Of a stretch of DNA of 8,438 nucleotides, positions 1 through 5,235 are shown in pieces (positions within the stretch are counted from its first letter, which is position 1; each line of letters starts with the position of its first letter). The translations under genes were made by a program, and so were the position numbers. Below the pieces are notes generated by a model, which was not told where the DNA came from, searched no databases, and saw only the letters and a list, made by a program, of their open reading frames with translations. The stretch lies in contig JAEYUE010000186.1 of assembly GCA_023433655.1 (NCBI GenBank), positions 1 to 8,438 of the forward strand, written 5' to 3'. Origin of the DNA: Pseudomonadota bacterium (GTDB lineage Bacteria > Pseudomonadota > Alphaproteobacteria > Caulobacterales > Caulobacteraceae).

Positions 1-179
1 ACAACGTCGGCCTGTCGAACCGCCGCGCCCGCACCGTTGCGGACGCGCTGGTCGCCCAGGGCGTCAACGGCGGCGTGATCTCGCTGGACGGCAAGGGCGA
101 GACCCAGCTGGCCCGCCCGACCGCCGATGGCGTTCGCGAGCCTCTGAACCGCCGCGCCACCATCGGCATCAACTTCTAG
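1..179 (+). CDS. OmpA-family outer membrane protein, C-terminal fragment
   Basis: This is the 3' end of a gene that begins before the window; the reading frame starts at base 3 and ends with TAG at 177-179, leaving 58 residues. The fragment begins NVGLSNRRARTVADALVAQG and ends with REPLNRRATIGINF. Those two stretches are hallmarks of the OmpA/MotB-type peptidoglycan-binding domain: the 'S..RA..V...L...G' helix and the closing 'N RR..I' arginine pair. The domain binds the diaminopimelate stem peptide of peptidoglycan and tethers the outer membrane to the wall. Whether an OmpA-like beta-barrel or a lipoprotein lies upstream cannot be seen. A strong intrinsic terminator follows about 60 bases downstream, so the gene ends its transcription unit. 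The family assignment is secure; the exact protein is not. Confidence 0.85.
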   Translation, partial: NVGLSNRRARTVADALVAQGVNGGVISLDGKGETQLARPTADGVREPLNRRATIGINF

Positions 180-240
180 GTTGACGTCGAGCCGCCTCCG
201 GCCCCCGGGCCGGAGACGGTGCGCAAGGCAAACGGCACAG

Positions 241-270
241 CCGCCGGTCCCTCACGGGGCCGGCGGTTTT
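241..270 (+). terminator. Intrinsic terminator after the OmpA-family gene
   Basis: The 11-bp stem CCGCCGGTCCC (241-251) pairs with GGGGCCGGCGG (256-266), with one G-T wobble. The loop is four bases and TTTT (267-270) follows directly. This is a classic rho-independent terminator that closes the OmpA-family transcript and separates it from msrA. Confidence 0.85.
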
Positions 271-296
271 GCTTTGCAGGGCGACGGGGATAGATT
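269..296 (+). promoter_or_regulatory. msrA: Possible sigma-70-type promoter for msrA
   Basis: TTGCTT (269-274) and TAGATT (291-296) are spaced 16 bases apart and resemble -35 and -10 elements. They lie about 50 bases before the msrA start, just behind the preceding terminator, whose T tract overlaps the -35. Because a terminator isolates msrA from the upstream gene, a promoter is expected here. The boxes themselves are only moderate matches. Confidence 0.35.
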
Positions 297-347
297 GCCT
301 CGTCGGGCTTGTGGGGGCCCGGCCGCACGGCCTTCCGGAGGTCCACG

Positions 348-977
348 ATGCCCCGCCGTCCCCTCCTTGTCCTCGCGCTGACCGGCCTGGCCGCCTGTAC
401 CCCGGGCGAACCCGCCGCCGGTCCCCCGGCCCCGGGGCAGGCTGGCGACAGCGGCCGGCGCGAGACCGCGGTCTTCGCCGGCGGTTGCTTCTGGAGCGTC
501 GAGGCCAATTTCGAGGCCATTCCCGGCGTCGTGGCCGCGGTCTCGGGGTTCGCCGGCGGAACCGTGGCCAACCCGACCTACGAACGCGTGGTCCGCGGCG
601 GGACCGGGCATCTCGAGGCCGTCCGGGTGACCTTCGACCCGGCCCGCATCAGCTACCGCCAACTGGTCGACCGCTTCTGGCCGACCATCGACCCCACCGA
701 TCCCGACGGCCAGTTCTGCGACCAGGGGCCGTCCTACGCGACCGCGGTGTTCGCCACCCGGACGCAGAGACCGGCGGCCGAGGCCTCGCGCCGGGCGGCC
801 GCCGCCCGGATCGGGGCCGACCGCTTCGTCACCCCGGTGCGCGACGCCGTACGGTTCTGGCCCGCCGACGCCTCCCACCAGGACTTCGCCCGCCGCAACC
901 CCGTGCGGTACGCCGGCTACAGCCGCTTCTGCCGTCGCGGCGAGCGCCTCCGGGCCGTCTGGGGCGCGGCCGGCTGA
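348..977 (+). CDS. msrA: Peptide methionine-S-sulfoxide reductase MsrA, lipoprotein form
   Basis: The 209-residue enzyme reduces methionine-S-sulfoxide in oxidised proteins. The start at ATG 348 is set by GGAGG at 337-341, six bases upstream; a longer TTG start at 309 has no such site and would bury the signal peptide. Residues 1-16 form a lipoprotein signal ending in lipobox L-A-A-C (Cys17), followed by a Pro/Ala/Gly-rich linker. The catalytic core has GGCFW with nucleophile Cys47, Tyr78 (PTYERV), Glu90 (GHLEAV), Asp125 and Tyr130. From memory of the E. coli enzyme (51/82/94/129/134), this spacing matches exactly. A probable resolving Cys195 lies in YSRFCRRG near the C-terminus. The usual 'QYRS' around Tyr130 reads 'PSYAT', and an extra Cys124 sits beside Asp125. 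The lipobox places the enzyme in the periplasm on a membrane, whereas most MsrA are cytosolic. It appears to be transcribed alone. Confidence 0.93.
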   Translation: MPRRPLLVLALTGLAACTPGEPAAGPPAPGQAGDSGRRETAVFAGGCFWSVEANFEAIPGVVAAVSGFAGGTVANPTYERVVRGGTGHLEAVRVTFDPARISYRQLVDRFWPTIDPTDPDGQFCDQGPSYATAVFATRTQRPAAEASRRAAAARIGADRFVTPVRDAVRFWPADASHQDFARRNPVRYAGYSRFCRRGERLRAVWGAAG

Positions 978-1043
978 GGTCGCCGCCAACCATCCACAGC
1001 AAGCTCGCGCACAGCGGTGTGTCCCCCGGGCCACCCACGGCGA

Positions 1044-1072
1044 CTGTCATATCCCTGTCACACGAATGTCGT
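1044..1072 (+). promoter_or_regulatory. Pho box (PhoB operator) upstream of the TonB-dependent receptor
   Basis: CTGTCAT (1044-1050), the 4-base spacer ATCC, and CTGTCAC (1055-1061) reproduce the canonical PhoB site: two CTGTCA-type 7-mers on an 11-base period. A weaker third half-site, ATGTCGT (1066-1072, 5 of 7 matches), keeps the same 11-base phase. The site lies about 105-120 bases before the receptor start codon, in a gap with no other gene. PhoB-P bound here would activate under phosphate starvation. I do not see a convincing -10 at the expected distance. Confidence 0.75.
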
Positions 1073-1114
1073 CCCACTTTCCGACGGGGCCCGTAGAGGG
1101 AGCGGGATTTTCAG

Positions 1115-1150
1115 CCGGCCCTGGCCGGTCATCGGGCGTTCGCGCCCTTT
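1115..1150 (+). other. Two leader hairpins before the receptor ribosome-binding site
   Basis: Hairpin 1 is CCGGCC (1115-1120) with GGCCGG (1123-1128), probably five pairs around a four-base loop. Hairpin 2 is GGGCG (1134-1138), a TTCG tetraloop, CGCCC (1143-1147), then TTT (1148-1150). Both lie in the untranslated leader between the Pho box and the start codon. The second looks like a short terminator or attenuator stem, but five pairs and three Ts are weak for full termination. It may instead stabilise the mRNA 5' end. Confidence 0.35.
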
Positions 1151-1165
1151 CATCATCGGGGATAG

Positions 1166-3682
1166 ATGACAATGACGAACCGCAAACGCGTGTTCTGGGC
1201 GACGACGGCCCTCTTTACAGGCTTCCTGGCCGCTGGCGCCGCCTCGGCCCAGTCGTCGGGCACGACCGCCGTCGAGGCGACGGAGGTGGAAACCGTCGTC
1301 GTCACCGGCGCGCGCGGGCCGTTCAACATCGACGGCACGATCGTCGCCGAATCGGTCGCCAAGACCCGTTCGACGATCACCCAGGAGTATATCGAGACCC
1401 AGGCTCCGGGTCAGACGATCCTGCAGACCCTGAACCTGGTCCCCGGCCTGAACTTCGTGAACTCCGACCCGTACGGCAATTCGGGCGGCAACATCCGCAT
1501 GCGCGGCTTCGACGGCAACCGCGTGTCGCTGACCTTCGACGGCGTGCCGCTGAACGACACCGGCAACTACGCCACCTACACCAACCAGCAGCTGGATCCG
1601 GAACTGATCGCGCGCGCCTCGGTCAACCAGGGCACCACCGACGTCGACAGCCCGACGGCCTCGGCCACCGGCGGCACGATCAACTACACCACCGCGCGTC
1701 CGCTGGACGACGCCGGCTTCCAGTTCAACGTCGCCGTCGGCGAGTTCGACTACAAGCGCGTCTTCGCCCGCGCCGACACCGGCGCCTTCGGTCCGTGGGG
1801 CACCACCGCCTATCTGGCCGCCTCCTACACGAACTACGACAAGTTCAAGGGTCCGGGCGAGCTCGAGAAGCAGCAGTATAACGCCAAGCTGTACCAGGAT
1901 CTGGGCGACGGCGACTTCGCGAGCCTGTCGTTCCACTGGAACGTGAACCGGAACGACTTCTACAACAACTTCATCAACAAGGCCGCTTTCGAGGCCGGCA
2001 CCTACCTCGAGAACGACATCGCCTGTCTCCGCCCGGTTGGCGTCAACGGCGCGGTGGATAACGAAGCCACGCAATCGACCCGCATCCTCTCGGACGGCTC
2101 CGTGGCCATGGGCAGCTGCACCAACTACCACGGGCTGCGCATCAACCCGTCCAACACTGGCAACATCCGCGGCCAGTTCAGCTATGGTCTGACGGACAAC
2201 ATCCGATTCACCTTCGACCCGTCGTTCCAGTACGTGGTCGCCAACGGCGGCGGCTTCACCCTGGTGCAGGAGCGTGACGACCGGCTGGATCTCGCCGGCG
2301 GCAACTTCGGCGGCCCGGGCGTGGACCTGAACGGCGACGGCGATGCGCTGGACAACGTCGGCCTCTACACCCCCAACACCACCAACACCCACCGCTACGG
2401 CATCATCAGCTCGCTGATCTGGGATCTGAACGACGATCACCGCCTGCGCGCCGCCTACACCCTGGACTATGGCCGTCACCGTCAGACCGGCGAGGCGACC
2501 CGCTTCGACCGCACCAGCGAGCCGCTGAACGTGTTCGGCGGACAGGAGCGCTGGGGCAGCCCGGACGACCGCGTCTTCGGCGTGGACGGTTCCTGGTATC
2601 GCGGCCGCGACCGTTTCTCGATCGCCCAGCTGAACCAGTTCGCGCTGGAATACCGCGGCGACTTCTTCGAGGACGCGATCACCGTCAACATCGGCGCGCG
2701 CGCGCCCTTCTTCGTCCGCGAGCTGAACCAGTACTGCTACTCGCAGAACGGGCGCTCGACGGTGCGTTGCACCACCGAGACCCCGACCCCGGATCCGGTG
2801 ATCACCGGGAACTTCCGCTTCCCGTCGACCGGCACGACCTCGTGGATCGCGCCCTATTCGGCCGAGATCAAATACGAGGACGTCCTGCCGAACGCGGGCA
2901 TCGTCTATCGCTTCGCCGAGGGCCACAGCGTCTACGCCAGCTACGCCGAAGGCATCTCGGTTCCGCGGACCGACAACCTCTACCAGCCGATCCGCGACAC
3001 CGCGACCGGCGAGCTCGACTTCTCGACCGTCCAGCCGGAAACCACCAAGTCGACCGATCTCGGCTACCGCTTCCGCAACGACCGCACCGTGGCCTCGATC
3101 GCGATGTGGTGGACGGACTACGATAACCGCATCGTGTCCTCGCGGGACAACGATCCGCTGTCGCCGTTCTTCGGCGAGTTCATCGACCGCAACCTCGGCG
3201 CGGTCGAGCAGAGCGGCGTCGACGCCCAGGTCGGCTACGAGGTGTCGGACCAGCTGACCGTCTACGCCTCGGCCTCCTACAACACGAGCGAGGTCCAGGA
3301 CGATCTGGAGACCGCTCCGGGCGTCTTCCTGCCGACCGGAGGCAAGAAGCTGGTGGAGACGCCGATGTGGACCTGGTCCGGCCGGATCGACTGGCAGCCG
3401 ACCCAGGACCTGTCGCTGGGCTTCCAGGGCAAGTTCGTCGACGACCGCTTCACCAACGATGTCAATGACGAGTCGTTCGACAGCTACACGGTGTTCGACA
3501 TGGACGCCCGCTACGACCTGACCCGGGTCTTCGGCATCCGTGACGCCTTCGTTCAGCTGAACGTCACGAACATCTTCGAGGAAAAGTACCTGGGCAACAT
3601 CTCGACCAGCACCACTGGCACCCGCACCGGTTCGCTGGGCGCCCCTCGGACGGCCGTGATCTCGATCGGCACCAGCTTCTAA
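1166..3682 (+). CDS. TonB-dependent outer membrane receptor
   Basis: This 838-residue protein is an active outer membrane importer driven by TonB-ExbBD. A Sec signal peptide runs to A-S-A|Q (cleavage near residue 28) and is followed by a TonB-box-like ETVVVTG (42-48). The plug domain (about 50-170) contains LNLVPGLNF, NIRMRGFDGNRV and the GGTINYTT end motif. A beta-barrel fills the rest, ending in the terminal phenylalanine of SIGTSF. There is no N-terminal STN signalling domain, so it is a plain transporter. Four cysteines (287/318 and 524/535) probably form two loop disulfides, and D387-L-N-G-D-G-D-A-L-D396 resembles a calcium-binding loop. ATG 1172 is an alternative start; GGGG at 1158-1161 suits it slightly better. 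The upstream Pho box suggests phosphate-starvation induction and perhaps a phosphorus-containing ligand, but the sequence does not identify the substrate. It is followed by its own terminator, so it is monocistronic. Confidence 0.93.
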   Translation: MTMTNRKRVFWATTALFTGFLAAGAASAQSSGTTAVEATEVETVVVTGARGPFNIDGTIVAESVAKTRSTITQEYIETQAPGQTILQTLNLVPGLNFVNSDPYGNSGGNIRMRGFDGNRVSLTFDGVPLNDTGNYATYTNQQLDPELIARASVNQGTTDVDSPTASATGGTINYTTARPLDDAGFQFNVAVGEFDYKRVFARADTGAFGPWGTTAYLAASYTNYDKFKGPGELEKQQYNAKLYQDLGDGDFASLSFHWNVNRNDFYNNFINKAAFEAGTYLENDIACLRPVGVNGAVDNEATQSTRILSDGSVAMGSCTNYHGLRINPSNTGNIRGQFSYGLTDNIRFTFDPSFQYVVANGGGFTLVQERDDRLDLAGGNFGGPGVDLNGDGDALDNVGLYTPNTTNTHRYGIISSLIWDLNDDHRLRAAYTLDYGRHRQTGEATRFDRTSEPLNVFGGQERWGSPDDRVFGVDGSWYRGRDRFSIAQLNQFALEYRGDFFEDAITVNIGARAPFFVRELNQYCYSQNGRSTVRCTTETPTPDPVITGNFRFPSTGTTSWIAPYSAEIKYEDVLPNAGIVYRFAEGHSVYASYAEGISVPRTDNLYQPIRDTATGELDFSTVQPETTKSTDLGYRFRNDRTVASIAMWWTDYDNRIVSSRDNDPLSPFFGEFIDRNLGAVEQSGVDAQVGYEVSDQLTVYASASYNTSEVQDDLETAPGVFLPTGGKKLVETPMWTWSGRIDWQPTQDLSLGFQGKFVDDRFTNDVNDESFDSYTVFDMDARYDLTRVFGIRDAFVQLNVTNIFEEKYLGNISTSTTGTRTGSLGAPRTAVISIGTSF

Positions 3683-3710
3683 GCCGGTCTTCACGTCTGA
3701 AACCTTGGGA

Positions 3711-3740
3711 AGGGCGGCCCGGCGACGGGCCGCCCTTTCT
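3711..3740 (+). terminator. Intrinsic terminator after the TonB-dependent receptor
   Basis: GGGCGGCCCG (3712-3721) pairs perfectly with CGGGCCGCCC (3726-3735) around a GCGA loop, extended by an A-T pair and followed by TTTCT. It lies about 30 bases past the receptor stop codon and separates it from the agu operon. Confidence 0.85.
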
Positions 3741-3771
3741 GCATTGCGGGACCCCGGCGGGCCCCGGCGTG

Positions 3772-3800
3772 TTGAAGTCGGGGTCGCCCGTGTCTATCTG
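3772..3800 (+). promoter_or_regulatory. aguA: Probable sigma-70-type promoter of the aguA-aguB operon
   Basis: TTGAAG (3772-3777) and TATCTG (3795-3800) are separated by exactly 17 bases. They sit between the preceding terminator and the aguA start, about 40 bases before it. This is the only good promoter pair in the gap. The start codon follows AGAGGA (3824-3829), which is a slightly distant ribosome-binding site. Confidence 0.5.
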
Positions 3801-3841
3801 GCGCGGCTGCCCTGTCGCCTCTCAGAGGATTCCTCCGCCCG

Positions 3842-4843
3842 ATGACCAGCCCCGTCCCCGCCGAATGGGCGCCGCATCGCGCCATGTGGGTCGGCTGGCC
3901 CAGCCATGCCGAGTTGTGGGAGGAGAACCTCCAACCGGCCCGGGCCGAGGTCGAGGCCCTGGTCCGCGCGCTCGCTGGTCCTGGCCGCGAACAGGTGAAG
4001 CTTCTGGTCGGGAAGCCCGAGGCCCTCGCCGACGCCCGTGCTCGCTTTGAAGGCGTCGCCAACGTCGAAGTGATCGACGGCCGCTTCGGCGACATCTGGC
4101 TGCGCGACACAGGCCCGATCTTCGGGGAGGGTTCCGGCAGCGCCGCCGCCTTCCGCTTCAACGGCTGGGGCGGCAAGTACGAACTCGAGCACGACGACAC
4201 CGTCGCGACGCAGATCGGCGAAGCCTCGGCCACGCCTGTGCACAGGCACGACTTCATCCTCGAGGGCGGGGCGCTGGACCACGACGGCCAGGGCACGATC
4301 CTGACCACCCGACAGTGCCTGCTGAACCCCAATCGCAACACCGGCTGGACCGAGGCCGCCGCCGAGGCGGCGCTGGCCGACGCCTTGGGCGCGCGCAAGG
4401 TGCTGTGGCTGGGAGACGGCCTGCTCAACGACCACACGGACGGCCACGTCGACAATCTGGCCCGCTTCGTCGCCCCGGGCGTCGTCGCCTGTCCGGTGGC
4501 CTGGGGCCGGGGCGACCCGAATGACGAGGTCTACGCCGAGGTGGCCCGGACCCTCAGCGGCATGACCGACGCGGAGGGCCGCGCAATACGGGTGCTGCCG
4601 CTGCCTTCCCCCGGTTTCGTCGGCGACGAGGACGAGCGTCCGATCCCCGCTAGCCACATGAATTTCCTCATCGCCAACGGAGCGGTGATCGTCCCGACCT
4701 ACGGCGACGACCGCGCCGCCGACCTTGTCTGTCAGGGTCTGAAGACGGTCTTCCCCGATCGTGAGATCATCCCGCTGCCGTCGCTCGCCATCCTGTCCGG
4801 CGGCGGATCCTTCCACTGCATCTCCCAGCAGGAGCCCGAATGA
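3842..4843 (+). CDS. aguA: Agmatine deiminase
   Basis: The 333-residue enzyme hydrolyses agmatine to N-carbamoylputrescine and ammonia in the cytoplasm. This is the step after arginine decarboxylation in the route to putrescine. It belongs to the guanidino-group-modifying (peptidylarginine deiminase-type) fold. Visible family motifs in order are DIWLRDTGP (84-92), FNGWGGKY (106-113), EGGALD (141-146), DGHVDN (200-205, catalytic His202) and the C-terminal GGGSFHC with nucleophile Cys326, then QQEPE. Length and motif order are complete, so the enzyme should be active. Its TGA stop overlaps the ATG of the inserted four-helix-bundle gene (ATGA, 4840-4843). The aguA tail also supplies an AGGAG (4830-4834) five bases before that ATG. 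I infer this site served aguB before the insertion. The partner enzyme AguB lies just downstream. Confidence 0.95.
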   Translation: MTSPVPAEWAPHRAMWVGWPSHAELWEENLQPARAEVEALVRALAGPGREQVKLLVGKPEALADARARFEGVANVEVIDGRFGDIWLRDTGPIFGEGSGSAAAFRFNGWGGKYELEHDDTVATQIGEASATPVHRHDFILEGGALDHDGQGTILTTRQCLLNPNRNTGWTEAAAEAALADALGARKVLWLGDGLLNDHTDGHVDNLARFVAPGVVACPVAWGRGDPNDEVYAEVARTLSGMTDAEGRAIRVLPLPSPGFVGDEDERPIPASHMNFLIANGAVIVPTYGDDRAADLVCQGLKTVFPDREIIPLPSLAILSGGGSFHCISQQEPE

Positions 4844-5235
4844 GTGGCGAGTGGCGAGTGACGAGTGGCGAGGTACGCCACTATCGGGATCTGGTGGTCT
4901 GGCAGAAGGCGGTTCATTGGGTAGATGCAGTCTATGCGGCGACCCGCGGGTGGCCGAATGACGAACGATTTGGCCTGACGAGCCAGGTCACACGCGCGGC
5001 GGTGTCTGTTCCGTCGAACATCGCCGAGGGTTGCGCCCGTCGAAGCACAGGCGACTTCTTGCGCTTCCTGTCCATCGCTCGTGGCTCGCTGGCAGAGGCG
5101 GAAACGCAACTCATCATCGGTGGTCGCCGAGGATATCTCTCCGCCGCGGAGGAAGCATCACTGCTGGAAGCAGCAGACGAACTCAGCCGGATGCTCTCCG
5201 GTTTAATCGCCAAGCTGGAGGAGCGCCGCACATGA
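4840..5235 (+). CDS. Four-helix-bundle protein (23S rRNA-IVP / S23 / Avd-like family)
   Basis: This 131-residue protein matches the small four-helix-bundle family first noted in 23S rRNA intervening sequences and related to the Avd accessory protein of diversity-generating retroelements. Recognisable blocks are YRDLVVWQKA (15-24), FGLTSQVTRAAVSVPSNIAEG (about 44-64, the most characteristic) and FLRFLSIARGSLAEAETQL (73-91), followed by a final helix rich in Glu/Leu. The biochemical function is unknown; Avd relatives bind nucleic acid and a reverse transcriptase, but no reverse transcriptase is present here. The first 11 or so residues are translated left repeat. The start overlaps the aguA stop (ATGA) with AGGAG five bases upstream. 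The stop overlaps the aguB start (ATGA). Codon use is less GC-biased than in its neighbours and includes a TTA leucine (residue 122). It interrupts an otherwise ordinary aguA-aguB pair. Confidence 0.9.
   Translation: MSGEWRVTSGEVRHYRDLVVWQKAVHWVDAVYAATRGWPNDERFGLTSQVTRAAVSVPSNIAEGCARRSTGDFLRFLSIARGSLAEAETQLIIGGRRGYLSAAEEASLLEAADELSRMLSGLIAKLEERRT
4842..4872 (+). repeat. Left heptamer array (GAGTGGC) of the cassette
   Basis: The units are GAGTGGC (4842-4848), GAGTGGC (4849-4855), GAGTGAC (4856-4862, one change) and GAGTGGC (4863-4869), then a partial GAG. They encode the start of the four-helix-bundle protein (SGEWRVTSGE). The array is the inverted partner of 5237-5271. Confidence 0.95.
4864..4882 (+). 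other. Small hairpin at the inner edge of the left repeat
   Basis: AGTGGCG (4864-4870) and CGCCACT (4876-4882) form a perfect 7-bp stem around the loop AGGTA. The left array therefore ends in one inverted copy of its own unit. In RNA this local hairpin would compete with the long-range pairing between the left and right arrays. Confidence 0.6.
5217..5223 (+). promoter_or_regulatory. aguB: Strong ribosome-binding site for aguB inside the four-helix-bundle gene
   Basis: GGAGGAG lies eight bases before ATG 5232 and codes for the end of the four-helix-bundle protein (LEERR). It fixes the aguB start at 5232 rather than at any upstream in-frame codon. It also shows that the inserted cassette supplies its own initiation site for the downstream gene. 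Confidence 0.75.

Noticed and set aside
309..347. Upstream TTG start for msrA
   Set aside because: ATG 348 has GGAGG six bases upstream and gives a clean lipoprotein signal; the extension would bury it.
1058..3694. Very long open frame on the minus strand (878 codons) across the receptor gene
   Set aside because: It mirrors the codon bias of the real plus-strand gene, gives a low-complexity Val/Gly/Arg/Ala protein with no domain, and the plus strand has a full receptor with signal peptide and beta-barrel end.
5031..5231. N-terminal extension of aguB upstream of 5232
   Set aside because: It is an off-frame reading of the four-helix-bundle gene; ATG 5232 has a strong GGAGGAG and nitrilase homology starts only after the repeats.
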